This document shows positions 51,752 through 60,292 of a stretch of DNA of 64,000 nucleotides, one piece after another. The notes below the pieces were generated by a model that ran no database searches, was not told where the DNA came from, and was given only the letters and a program-made list of their open reading frames with translations. Made by a program: the position numbers and the translations under genes. The stretch lies in contig NZ_JAFCMM010000001.1 of the NCBI RefSeq assembly GCF_018131225.1, positions 1,612,001 to 1,676,000 of the forward strand, read 5' to 3'. This DNA comes from Bradyrhizobium sp. U87765 SZCCT0048 (GTDB taxonomy: Bacteria; Pseudomonadota; Alphaproteobacteria; Rhizobiales; Xanthobacteraceae). Numbering within the stretch: the stretch's first letter is position 1; every line of letters starts with the position of its first letter.

Positions 51752-53137
51752 ATGTCGATGCCGAGCCTCGCCTCCCAGGCCCTTCCCGCCGGCCATGTCG
51801 CCCGCGCAGACCGTGCCGCGCTGCGGCATATTCCCGGCGATGAGGGCTGGCCGGTGGTTGGCCGCACCTTCAATGTCCTCGCCGACCCGCTCGGCGAAGC
51901 CCGCCGCATGGCGAAACGCTTCGGCCCGGTCTACCGGTCGCGGCTGCTCGGCGAGACCAGCATCGCCCTGCTCGGTCCCGAGGCCAACGAGTTCGTCTAC
52001 CTCGACCAGACCAAGCTGTTCTCCTCGACCCATGGCTGGGATTCGATTCTCGGCCTGCTGTTTCCGCGCGGCCTGATGCTGCTCGACTTCGACGAGCACC
52101 GCCTCCATCGCCGCGCGCTGTCGGTCGCCTTCAAGGCCGGCCCGATGAAATCGTACCTCGCCCAGCTCGATGCCGGCATCGCCGCGCGGGTCGCGCAATG
52201 GCGGCACTCGCCGGGCGAGATGCTGTTCTATCCGGCGATGAAGCAGCTCACGCTCGACCTCGCCGCCACCTCGTTCCTCGGCACCGACATCGGGGCCGAG
52301 ACCACCGAGGTGACCCAGGCATTCGTCGACATGGTGGCGGCCTCCGTCGCCGTGGTCCGCAAGCCGCTGCCCGGCACGCAGATGGCGCGCGGCGTCGCCG
52401 GCCGCAAGCGCATCGTCGCCTACTTCTCCGAACAGATCCCGATCCGCCGCGCCCGTGGCGGCGACGACCTGTTCTCGCAGCTTTGCCAGGCGACCCACGA
52501 GGACGGCGCGCTGCTGTCGACGCAGGACATCGTCGACCACATGAGCTTCCTGACCATGGCCGCGCACGACACGCTGACGTCGTCGCTGACCTCGCTGGTG
52601 TACTTTCTCGCCGCCGATCCGCAGTGGCAGGAACGGCTGCGCGCCGAAGTCGCCGCGCTCGGCCTCGCCGCGGGCGAGCCGCTGCCATTCGACAAGCTCG
52701 AGGCGCTGCCGCTCACCGAGATGGCCTTCAAGGAGGCGATGCGCCTCAACCCGCCGGTGCCGTCGATGCCGCGCCGCGCCACGCGCGATTTCACGTTTCG
52801 CGGCTTCACCATCCCCGCCGGCACGCTCACCGGGGTCAACACGCTCTACACCCACCACATGCCGGAGCTGTGGCCCGAGCCGGAGATCTTCGATCCCCTG
52901 CGGTTCACCGATGAAGCACAGCGTGCGCGGCACCGCTTCGCCTATGTGCCGTTCGGCGGCGGCGCGCACATGTGCCTGGGCCTGCACTTCGCCTATATGC
53001 AGGCGAAATGTTTCGCGGTGCACGTGCTGCGCAATCTCGATGTCTCGATCGCGCCTGGCTACAAACCGGCGTGGCAGATGTGGCCGATCCCCAAGCCCAG
53101 GGACGGCCTGAAGGTGACGCTGGCGGCGCGGGGCTGA
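51752..53137 (+). CDS. Cytochrome P450
   Basis: 461 residues, soluble. Heme-thiolate motif FGGGAHMCLGLHFAYMQAKC (FxxGxxxCxG), ExxR as KEAMRLNPPVPSMPR (K-helix) and the I-helix oxygen-activation motif MAAHDTLTSS, with His in place of the usual Gly. The sequence has the proportions of the CYP51/retinoid-like group of bacterial P450s. Its electron donor is not encoded nearby. GGAGAG precedes ATG 51752. The HCCA-isomerase-like gene follows after 7 bp and is surely co-transcribed, hinting at aromatic-compound oxidation. Confidence 0.93.
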   Translation: MSMPSLASQALPAGHVARADRAALRHIPGDEGWPVVGRTFNVLADPLGEARRMAKRFGPVYRSRLLGETSIALLGPEANEFVYLDQTKLFSSTHGWDSILGLLFPRGLMLLDFDEHRLHRRALSVAFKAGPMKSYLAQLDAGIAARVAQWRHSPGEMLFYPAMKQLTLDLAATSFLGTDIGAETTEVTQAFVDMVAASVAVVRKPLPGTQMARGVAGRKRIVAYFSEQIPIRRARGGDDLFSQLCQATHEDGALLSTQDIVDHMSFLTMAAHDTLTSSLTSLVYFLAADPQWQERLRAEVAALGLAAGEPLPFDKLEALPLTEMAFKEAMRLNPPVPSMPRRATRDFTFRGFTIPAGTLTGVNTLYTHHMPELWPEPEIFDPLRFTDEAQRARHRFAYVPFGGGAHMCLGLHFAYMQAKCFAVHVLRNLDVSIAPGYKPAWQMWPIPKPRDGLKVTLAARG

Positions 53138-53144
53138 GGCGGCG

Positions 53145-53798
53145 ATGCCGCCCGCGGTCGACCTGTTCTTCTCGTTCCGCAGTCCCTACAGCTACCTCGC
53201 CCTGCACAAGACCATGCGCATGGTCGAGGACTATGACATCGAGGTGCGGCTGCGCGCGGTGTATCCGCTGGCGGTGCGGGTGCCCGGCTTCTTCAAGCGT
53301 GCCGATCCGCGCTTCGCACGCTATGTGGTGCGCGACGCCATGCGTGTCGCCGAGCACGAAGGCATCCCGTTCCGCTTTCCCCGGCCCGATCCGATCGTGC
53401 AGAACATGACAACGCTCGAGGTCGCGGCCGAGCAACCCCACATCCATCGCCTGACGCGCCTCGCCGCCGCGGCGCAGCTCGAAAACCGTTCGCTTGCCTT
53501 CACCGCGGCGATCGCGCCGGTGCTGTGGGACGGCCGTGTCAGCGGCTGGAACGAGGGCGACCATCTGGCGCGCGCCGCGCATGCCGCGGGCTTCGATCTC
53601 GGCGCACTCGACGCGGCGATCACGGCCGAGCCCGATCGCCATGAGGCCGTCATCGCCGACAACGAGCGCGACCACGCGGCGTCCGGCCACTGGGGCGTGC
53701 CGACCTTCGTGTTCGAAGGCGAACCGTTCTTCGGCCAGGACCGCATCGACCTGCTGATCTGGCGCATGACGCAGAAGGGCCTGACGCGGCGCACCTGA
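53145..53798 (+). CDS. 2-hydroxychromene-2-carboxylate isomerase-like (GST kappa/DsbA fold)
   Basis: 217 residues. Opens VDLFFSFRSPYSYLALHK, the SPYSY active-site motif of HCCA isomerase and kappa-class glutathione transferases (Ser in place of the DsbA Cys). GHWGVPTFVFEGEPFFGQDRIDLLIW at the C-terminus is the conserved cis-Pro region (GVPT). HCCA isomerases use glutathione in naphthalene-type catabolism; other members have unknown substrates. Next to a P450 it may process an oxidised aromatic ring, which is inference. Confidence 0.85.
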   Translation: MPPAVDLFFSFRSPYSYLALHKTMRMVEDYDIEVRLRAVYPLAVRVPGFFKRADPRFARYVVRDAMRVAEHEGIPFRFPRPDPIVQNMTTLEVAAEQPHIHRLTRLAAAAQLENRSLAFTAAIAPVLWDGRVSGWNEGDHLARAAHAAGFDLGALDAAITAEPDRHEAVIADNERDHAASGHWGVPTFVFEGEPFFGQDRIDLLIWRMTQKGLTRRT

Positions 53799-53849
53799 GT
53801 GAATGCGTCGGGAACGCCCGTTTGACAGAAGCAGAAGACGGCGCGCGCG

Positions 53850-54905
53850 TCAGGTCGGCTGCAGCGCCGGCACGCGCAGGCGGCCGCGCAGGCCGACGAT
53901 GGCGCCGACGAAGATGCCGGCGACCGCGACGAACGAGCCGATCGACAGCGTCGACAGGCCGGTGAGGCCCTGACCGACCGAGCAGCCATAGGCGAGCGCG
54001 CCGCCGCAGCCCATCAGCGCCGCGCCGGCAATCGAGCGCAGCATGTGGTTGGGCGAACTGTAGCTCTCGACCCTGAAGCCGCGGGTCAGCGCCGCGGTGA
54101 TGAAGCTGCCGGCGATGACGCCGGGCACCAGCGCGGTGCCAAAGCTCATCGACAGGCCGGTCGACAGCATGGCGTATTGCAGGGTATCGGACAGCGGCGC
54201 GACGAAGGTCAGCGACGTCACCGGCACCGGATTGAAATCGTCAGCGCCGAAATAGCCGGTGATCAGCCAGCCGGCGACCACGAGCGCACCGACGGCGAGG
54301 CCGGCGGCGACCTGCAGCGGCGCGCGGCGGAAACGGGCGTCGGCGAGCGCGAAGACGGCGAGCGGCAGCGCGACCACGAGACCGGCGACGATGTGGGCGG
54401 CACCCTCGCCGAGGCCAAGGTGACTGGCGATTGCCGGCAGCGCGTTGAACGCAGGCGTCGCCTGCGACCACTGCAGCAGCGCGATGCGCGCCGGCGCGAC
54501 GAGGCCCTTGAGCGTCATCTGCGCCACCACCGCGATCACCAGCACCACGACCAGCGAGCGCAGGTTGCCGCGCCCGAGCAGCACCAGGGCGCGCGACGCA
54601 CAGCCATTGGCGAGAATCATGCCGTAGCCGAACAGCAGGCCGCCGGCGAACATCAGCGGCGCGGAAAACTGCGGCTGCAGGTAGATCGACCTCGAGAGAT
54701 CGACGAGGTCGGCGGCGGCCGCGAGCTGGGTCGCCAGCACGGCGACGGCGGCGGCGAGCGCGAAGCTGCGGATCCTGCGGCCGTCATCGGCCTGCAGCCA
54801 GTCCTTGATGCTGCTGTTGAGGCAGAAGCCCGACAGCAGGCCGACCGAGCCGAACAGCAGGCCGATCAGAAATCCCGGAGCAATGACGGTGAGCGTTGGT
54901 GACAC
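53850..54905 (-). CDS. YeeE/YedE family transporter, probable thiosulfate uptake (TsuA-like)
   Basis: 351 residues with about nine to ten hydrophobic segments. The family's conserved cysteines lie in GFCLNSS, ILANGCASRALV and MGCGGALAYGCSVGQGL; in TsuA such Cys pass thiosulfate across the inner membrane by transient S-S-H contacts. Uptake of thiosulfate-type sulfur is a natural partner for the sox locus 7 kb away, though the gene could serve sulfur assimilation instead. The start is GTG at 54905, with GAGG about 12 bases upstream. It converges with the HCCA gene. Confidence 0.85.
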   Translation of the reverse strand: MSPTLTVIAPGFLIGLLFGSVGLLSGFCLNSSIKDWLQADDGRRIRSFALAAAVAVLATQLAAAADLVDLSRSIYLQPQFSAPLMFAGGLLFGYGMILANGCASRALVLLGRGNLRSLVVVLVIAVVAQMTLKGLVAPARIALLQWSQATPAFNALPAIASHLGLGEGAAHIVAGLVVALPLAVFALADARFRRAPLQVAAGLAVGALVVAGWLITGYFGADDFNPVPVTSLTFVAPLSDTLQYAMLSTGLSMSFGTALVPGVIAGSFITAALTRGFRVESYSSPNHMLRSIAGAALMGCGGALAYGCSVGQGLTGLSTLSIGSFVAVAGIFVGAIVGLRGRLRVPALQPT

Positions 54906-55273
54906 GGCCCGGCCTCGCCTGATGTGCGTTAAACCCTTGCAGGCACTCGTAAATAATGGACGGGCCGGATGCGGTCCATTGCCGCGGGGAAATAAGGATT
55001 GTTATCATCCCGCAGGGATGATCGACGCGTCATTTATACTAAATAATGGCAATAATTTAGAATTTATGTCCACGACCGTGGGCCGAACCCGCTCAACGCG
55101 ACACAGCCATGCTGCGGAAACCCACGCCAGGAGTACGATTGTCTCCCGGCGCGAATGAACGCCCAAACGAGACGAGGTGCCCCGGCGAACCGGCGCACCT
55201 CGCATAAACCCACGTCGTCCGATCTCACATCACCGGATGATCGACGGCGCGGACCATGACCGCGCCGGTCACA
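54906..55273. other. 368-bp intergenic region with an AT-rich island
   Basis: Upstream of the YeeE-like gene. Positions about 55031-55067 are unusually AT-rich (TTTATACTAAATAATGGCAA and onward) with CTAAAT and ATTTAG facing each other. ATCATCCC (55004-55011) and GGGATGAT (55015-55022) form a perfect 8-bp inverted repeat with a 3-base spacer. These probably belong to the carrier's promoter region. No gene is seen. Confidence 0.55.
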
Positions 55274-55582
55274 TCACCAGTACGGGCAGACCAGCCGGCC
55301 CCAGCGATTGTAGAAGCAGCCCGGGCCGATGCCCCAGCCGCGACCACGGCCCCAGCCACGTCCGCGACCCCAGCCACCGCCGCGACCACGGCCCCAGCCA
55401 CCGCCGCGACCGCCACCACCACGGCCACCGCCGCGACCGCCACCACGGGCTTCCGCCGACGTCGTGCCTGCAGCCGTCATCACCGCCGTGGTGCCGACGA
55501 GACTGACGCCATAGATCGCGACCAGCGTCAGCGCGGCCAAGGCGCGTGTCAGAAAAGGTTTACGGGACTTCACAGTCGTCAT
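55274..55582 (-). CDS. Secreted Gly/Arg/Trp-repeat protein
   Basis: 102 residues. The first 45 are basic then hydrophobic (FLTRALAALTLVAIYGVSLVG), a signal or anchor ending near TSAEARGG. The rest is a low-complexity array of GGGRGG units passing into GRGWG and WGRGRG units (about residues 46-84), then a short distinct end, GPGCFYNRWGRLVCPYW, with two Cys eleven residues apart and an aromatic close. Glycine-rich repeats with a Cys-bounded C-terminal cap occur in several small alphaproteobacterial envelope proteins, but I do not know a function. The ATG at 55582 has GGGAG upstream, and codon use in the repeats is normal for the genome. Confidence 0.7.
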   Translation of the reverse strand: MTTVKSRKPFLTRALAALTLVAIYGVSLVGTTAVMTAAGTTSAEARGGGRGGGRGGGGRGGGWGRGRGGGWGRGRGWGRGRGWGIGPGCFYNRWGRLVCPYW

Positions 55583-56023
55583 CTCGTCATCTCCCGGTCG
55601 TTTCAGGCGCCGGACCGGTGCAAAACCGCATCAGCCAGCCAAAGTGTTCGTCAGCGACCCAACATCAAGCACGCATGACTCAAGGCATGTCCCCGTAACG
55701 GCGGCAGGATAGGGACGGGCCCCGAATGGGTCAAGCAAACGATCTCCCCCTCCATCGCGTCATGCCACCGAGGCTTTGTCATGGCATGGCCTGCGACGGT
55801 TCGACGCCACGCCACACATGAACGGCTTCAGCGCCACATTGTGCCGCGTGTGCACGCGCCGCCATTGTTGCAGCGCACAGCCAACGCCGATGAAACCCCG
55901 CGCGTTCCGCTCCGGACCAAGTATAAAGCCGCAATGTCATTGCATGGATTGAACCGGACGGGCTGTCGTATCGTCCTATCCGGTTCCTTCCCCGCGTTCT
56001 TCCATCCCCGTCGCGAAAGCCGC
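55583..56023. other. 441-bp divergent intergenic region, nothing recognised
   Basis: Between the Gly-rich gene and the carbamoyltransferase. Frames crossing it show no motif. It must hold the promoters of both genes. No dispersed repeat unit was seen. Confidence 0.5.
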
Positions 56024-57829
56024 ATGCCCAAGTCCCACACCTATGTCCTCGGCCTCAACACCTATGATCATGACGTCAGCGCCTGCCTGCTGCGCGATGG
56101 CGCCATCGCGGTCGCGATCGCCAAGGAGCGCATCACCCGCGAGAAGCACGCCAGCGGCTTCTATCAGGAAGTGATCGACTACTGCCTCAAGGCCGAGGGC
56201 ATCACGCTGGACGACGTCGATCTGGTGGTGCGCAACTGCTACATCCTGCCGGTGCCGGAGATGGAGGAGCGGCTGGTCTATCAGGACATGCCGGGTTTCC
56301 TGCCGGAACCGGAGCGCGCCACCGCGACGGCCCATCCGCTGTTCCAGTCGACCTCGGCCAAGGTGGTGTCGATCTCGCACCATCTCGCCCACGCCTTCAG
56401 CGCGTTCGCCGCCTCGCCGTTCGACGAAGGCGCGGTCATGATCGTCGACGGCGTCGGCAGCTACAAGTCGGACGTGTCGGAGCCCTACCCCGCCGATGCT
56501 GCCGGCCCGCTCGCCCGCGAGTCGGAGAGCTACTACACTTTCAAGGGGCGCGAGCTCACCTGCCTGAAGAAGGTCTGGATGGAGCCGGAGCGCGGCTTCC
56601 TCAGCGATGAATTCTACAACATGCGCGGCCTCGGCGCGCTGTACAGCCGCGCCTCGACCTATGTGTTCGGCGACTGGAACAAGTGCGGCGAACTGATGGG
56701 CCTCGCACCCTACGGCCGCCCCGGCCACGCCCGATCGCTGATGCAGTTGCGCGATGGCGAACTCGACGTGCCGCCGTGGACACGCGACCTCGACCATCCC
56801 TTCATCCTCGACACCGACCAGTCGTGGGAAAACAGCCCGAACGTGACGCACTGGCAGGATCTCGCCTGGCGGGTGCAGGACGACACCGAGAACGTGCTGC
56901 TGGCGCGGGCAAAATGGCTGCGCGAAACTACCGGCGCAAAGAACCTGTGCATCGCCGGCGGTGTCGCGCTCAACTGTGTCGCCAACGGCCGTATCGCCCG
57001 CGAGGCCGGCTTCGACAATGTCTGGATCCAGCCGGCGGCCGGCGACGACGGCATCGCCATCGGCTGCGCGCTCTATGGTCATCTCGTGCTGCTGCAGCAG
57101 CCACGCGGCTATGTGATGGAGCACGCCTACACCGGCCGCCGCTACGGTGACGACGAGATCGACGCTGCCATCAAGCGCTCGCTGATCAGCGTGCAGACCA
57201 CCGTCACCCGCAGCGCCGACATCGCCGCCGACACCGCAAAACTGCTCGCCGACCAGAAGGTGATCGGCTGGTTCCAGGGCCGCTCGGAATTCGGCCCGCG
57301 CGCCCTCGGCAACCGCAGCCTCATCGCCGATCCGCGCCGCGCGGAGATGAAGGACATCCTCAACAAGCGGGTGAAACATCGCCAGGCGTTCCGGCCATTC
57401 GCGCCGATCGTGCTGCACGAACGCGCCAGGGAAGTGTTCGAGGGCGAGGAGGATTCTCCCTTCATGCTGATCGCCAAGCGCGTGCGCGACGAATGGCGCG
57501 ACCGCATCCCGGCGATCGTCCATGTCGACGGCACCGCGCGGGTGCAGACCGTGCGCGAACAGACCAATCCGGAGCTCTATCGGCTGCTCAAGGCGTTCGA
57601 GGCGCTGACCGGCGTGCCGGTGCTGCTCAACACCTCGTTCAACGTCAAGGGCGAGCCAATCGTCGAGACGCCGCGCGACGCCGTCGCCTGCTTCCTCACC
57701 ACCGGCATCGACCACCTCGTGCTGCACGACCGCCTGGTGTCGAAGAACGCACTGCACCCGGTGGTCAACCCGCTGGTCGAGATCTACTCCGACGTCGCCA
57801 GCATCGTGGTGTCGAGCATGAGGAGCTGA
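56024..57829 (+). CDS. NodU/CmcH family carbamoyltransferase
   Basis: 601 residues, soluble. The N-terminal Kae1-like domain starts SHTYVLGLNTYDHDVSACLLRDG and has the metal-binding His pair SHHLAHAFSAF, IVDGVGSYKSD and LCIAGGVALNCVANGR. The C-terminal carbamoyltransferase-specific domain has GRSEFGPRALGNRSLIADPRR and NTSFNVKGEPIVETPRDAV. Members transfer a carbamoyl group from carbamoyl phosphate via carbamoyl-AMP onto a hydroxyl group of a sugar, Nod factor or antibiotic. No sugar, Nod-factor or secondary-metabolite genes adjoin, so the acceptor is unknown. ATG at 56024 matches the family start. Confidence 0.9.
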   Translation: MPKSHTYVLGLNTYDHDVSACLLRDGAIAVAIAKERITREKHASGFYQEVIDYCLKAEGITLDDVDLVVRNCYILPVPEMEERLVYQDMPGFLPEPERATATAHPLFQSTSAKVVSISHHLAHAFSAFAASPFDEGAVMIVDGVGSYKSDVSEPYPADAAGPLARESESYYTFKGRELTCLKKVWMEPERGFLSDEFYNMRGLGALYSRASTYVFGDWNKCGELMGLAPYGRPGHARSLMQLRDGELDVPPWTRDLDHPFILDTDQSWENSPNVTHWQDLAWRVQDDTENVLLARAKWLRETTGAKNLCIAGGVALNCVANGRIAREAGFDNVWIQPAAGDDGIAIGCALYGHLVLLQQPRGYVMEHAYTGRRYGDDEIDAAIKRSLISVQTTVTRSADIAADTAKLLADQKVIGWFQGRSEFGPRALGNRSLIADPRRAEMKDILNKRVKHRQAFRPFAPIVLHERAREVFEGEEDSPFMLIAKRVRDEWRDRIPAIVHVDGTARVQTVREQTNPELYRLLKAFEALTGVPVLLNTSFNVKGEPIVETPRDAVACFLTTGIDHLVLHDRLVSKNALHPVVNPLVEIYSDVASIVVSSMRS

Positions 57830-57963
57830 AGGCGGTCTCTCGCCGCGTAGCGGGGACGCCGTCCAAAATGCATGCTCGGAGAATCCCGGGTGTCGCTTCG
57901 TTCACCTGGGCTATACGTCAACGCTTGTTGCGAAAACGCCTACACCGCACGTCCGCGCCTCTC

Positions 57964-58085
57964 TCCTCATGGTGAGGAGCGGCCTCTCGGCCGCGTCTCG
58001 AACCATGAGGCCGATGCGCATCTGCAACGAAGGCCCGGGCCTCATCCTTCGAGACGCCTGCTACGCAGGCTCCTCAGGATGAGGG
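57964..58085. repeat. Palindromic repeat doublet
   Basis: CCTCATGGTGAGGAGCGGCC...TCTCGAACCATGAGG (57964-58010) and CCTCATCCTTCGAGACGCCT...GGCTCCTCAGGATGAGG (58039-58085). Same order, spacing and orientation as at 368-490 and 42602-42699. It separates the convergent carbamoyltransferase and isomerase genes. Confidence 0.85.
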
Positions 58086-58120
58086 GAACGGCACAGACCT
58101 CATGCCACCACAGCAAAACG

Positions 58121-58897
58121 CTAGCGCCCCGAAAATTTCGCCGGCCGCTTCTCGACGAAGGCGGCGGCGCCTTCGCGCAGGTCTTCGGTGACGAAGGCCT
58201 TCGCCTGCGCGATCGCCTCGCCGTCGAGGGCGGTCGCCAGCGGCGCGGCGAAGGCGGCCTCGACCTGGCCCTTGATGAGGCCGATGCTGATCGGCGGGCC
58301 CTCGGCCAACTTCTGCGCCAGCGCAAACGCTTCGGACATCAGCTGTTCGTCGTCGACCGTCTTCCAGATCAGGCCCCACTGCTCCGCCCGCGCCGCATCG
58401 AGCGGCTCGCCGAGCAGTGCCAGCGCGCGGGCGCGGGCGACGCCGACCGAGCGCTGCAGCAGCTGCGAGGTGCCGGCATCGAGCGCGGCGCCAAGCTTGA
58501 CAAAGGACAGCACGAAGCGCGCCGAGCGCGCCGCCAGCACGATGTCGCCGGCGAGCGCGATGCCGACGCCAGCGCCGGCCGCCGGGCCGTTGACCGCGAC
58601 CACGACCGGCACGGCGGCCGCGCGCATCTTGGCGATCAGCGGATTGACTTCGTCACGCAGCAGCGAAGCAACCCGATCGCCCGCGTCGAAGGTCGAACCG
58701 CCGAGCTGGGCGCCGGCGCAAAACCCCTTGCCCGCGCCGGTCAGCACGATGGCGCGCACGGCCTTGTCGGCCAGCCCTGCATCGAATGCCGCGTTGAGCT
58801 CTGCGATCAACGTGCCGCCGAGCGCATTGTACTGCGCCGGATTGTTGAGGGTGATGACGGCGACCGCGCCGCGCCGCTCGGTGAGAACCATTGCCAT
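58121..58897 (-). CDS. Enoyl-CoA hydratase/isomerase family, PaaG-like
   Basis: 258 residues, crotonase fold with oxyanion-hole strands GKGFCAGAQLGG and VNGPAAGAGVGIALAGDIVLAARSARFVLSFVKLG. Both catalytic Glu of true hydratases are replaced (by Gly in GAGVGIAL and Phe in VLSFVK), while an Asp is kept in ALDAGTS, matching PaaG-type isomerases. It is therefore more likely a double-bond or epoxide-ring isomerase acting on an acyl-CoA than a hydratase. It is last in the acyl-CoA operon, 14 bp after the dehydrogenase. Confidence 0.85.
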   Translation of the reverse strand: MAMVLTERRGAVAVITLNNPAQYNALGGTLIAELNAAFDAGLADKAVRAIVLTGAGKGFCAGAQLGGSTFDAGDRVASLLRDEVNPLIAKMRAAAVPVVVAVNGPAAGAGVGIALAGDIVLAARSARFVLSFVKLGAALDAGTSQLLQRSVGVARARALALLGEPLDAARAEQWGLIWKTVDDEQLMSEAFALAQKLAEGPPISIGLIKGQVEAAFAAPLATALDGEAIAQAKAFVTEDLREGAAAFVEKRPAKFSGR

Positions 58898-58911
58898 GTG
58901 AGCACTCTCCC

Positions 58912-60057
58912 TCACAGCGACCGCGCGATCAGCATTTTCATGATCTCGTTGGTGCCGCCATAGATCTTCTGGATGCGGGCGTCGACATACATGTTGCCGA
59001 TCGGATATTCCTGCATGTAGCCGTAGCCGCCGTGGAGCTGCAGGCATTCGTCGACGGTCTCGCACTGCTTCTGCGTCGACCACCATTTGGCCATCGAGGC
59101 CGTCACCGCGTCGAGATCGCCCTCGATCAGGCGGCCGATGCAGTAATCGACGAACACCCGCGCGATGGTCGCCTCGGTCTTGCGTTCAGCGAGCTTGAAG
59201 GCCGTGTTCTGGAATTCGAGGATCGGCTTGCCGAACGCCTGGCGTTCTTTCGTATAGGCGGCGGTCAGCTCCACCGCGCGCTCCATCGCCGCCACCGCGC
59301 CGATGGCGATGATCAGCCGCTCCTGCGGCAGCTGCTGCATGAGCTGGACGAAGCCCTGGCCCTCCTCGGAGCCGAGCAGGTTCTCCGGCGGCACGATCGC
59401 GTTCTCGAAGAACAGCTCCGAGGTGTCGCCGGCCTGCAAGCCGATCTTGTCGAGGTTGCGGCCGCGGCGGAAGCCGTCGTTGCCGGCGGTCTCCAGCACC
59501 AGCAGCGACAGGCCCTTGGCGCCGGTGCCGCCAGTGCGCGCCACGACGATCACGAGATCCGCGGTCTGGCCATTGGTGATGAAGGTCTTCTGGCCGTTGA
59601 CGACATAGGCGTTGCCCTCGCGCCGCGCGGTGGTCCGCACGCTCTGCAGGTCCGAGCCGGTGCCGGGCTCGGTCATGGCGATGGCGCCGATCAGCTCGCC
59701 GCGCGCCATGCCCGGCAGCCAGCGCTTCTTCTGCTCCTCGGAGCCGTAGTTGGCGATGTAATGGGCGACGATGCCGCTGCTGACGGTGACGCCGTTGTTG
59801 AGCTCCGGCACGGTGCGCTCGATGTCCTCGAACACTGCCGCGTCATAGGCGAAGCTCGCGCCGAGACCGCCATAGGCCTCCGGCACGCTCGGCAGCAGCG
59901 CCCCCATCTCGCCCAGCGCCCGCCAGGCGGAGCGATCGACCACCTTCTGCCTGCGCCACGTCTCGGCCTGCGGCGCGAGATCCTTGGCGAGGAATTTGCG
60001 GAACTGGTCGCGGAAGACGTCCAGTTCCTCGGTCATCCACGGAGAGCGGTAGGGCAT
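58912..60057 (-). CDS. Acyl-CoA dehydrogenase
   Basis: 381 residues, FAD flavoprotein of the usual length. AIAMTEPGTGSDLQSVRTTARREGNAYVVNGQKTFITNGQ is the FAD and substrate region; ERQAFGKPILEFQNTAFKLAE and CLQLHGGYGYMQEYPIGNMYVDARIQKIYGGTNEIMK close the C-terminal domain. The position that carries the catalytic Glu in medium-chain enzymes is Gly here (YGGT rather than YEGT), so the base must come from elsewhere, as in isovaleryl-CoA-type enzymes. Introduces the alpha-beta double bond into an acyl-CoA. GAGGAG precedes the ATG. Confidence 0.92.
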   Translation of the reverse strand: MPYRSPWMTEELDVFRDQFRKFLAKDLAPQAETWRRQKVVDRSAWRALGEMGALLPSVPEAYGGLGASFAYDAAVFEDIERTVPELNNGVTVSSGIVAHYIANYGSEEQKKRWLPGMARGELIGAIAMTEPGTGSDLQSVRTTARREGNAYVVNGQKTFITNGQTADLVIVVARTGGTGAKGLSLLVLETAGNDGFRRGRNLDKIGLQAGDTSELFFENAIVPPENLLGSEEGQGFVQLMQQLPQERLIIAIGAVAAMERAVELTAAYTKERQAFGKPILEFQNTAFKLAERKTEATIARVFVDYCIGRLIEGDLDAVTASMAKWWSTQKQCETVDECLQLHGGYGYMQEYPIGNMYVDARIQKIYGGTNEIMKMLIARSL

Positions 60058-60187
60058 GGGAGAACTCCTCGATCACAACAGATAGCCAAAGCCGATCAGT
60101 TCACCCATCGGCACGATGATCCACAACCCTCACGGTGAAGAGCACGGCATTCGAGCATGACCACCGCCACCGCCCAGGCCTGCCGCG

Positions 60188-60263
60188 CGTCTCGAACCAT
60201 GAGGCCACTCACGTTGCATCAGTCATCCTTCGAGACGGCGCTTCGCGCCTCCTCAGGATGAGG
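60188..60263. repeat. Palindromic repeats inside the acyl-CoA operon
   Basis: A half unit, CGTCTCGAACCATGAGG (60188-60204), and a full unit, TCATCCTTCGAGACGGCGC...GCCTCCTCAGGATGAGG (60222-60263), lie 30 bp beyond the SDR stop codon and before the dehydrogenase gene. Confidence 0.75.
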
Positions 60264-60292
60264 CCCCGTGCTGTTGACCAGCACTTGCCATC

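Noticed and set aside
55781..56023. Upstream extension of the carbamoyltransferase
   Set aside because: About 80 additional residues lack any family similarity; MPKSHTYVLGLNTYDHDVS at 56024 is the expected N-terminus.
58121..58897. Annotation as a classical enoyl-CoA hydratase
   Set aside because: Both catalytic Glu positions are substituted while the PaaG-type Asp is present, so isomerase is the better description.
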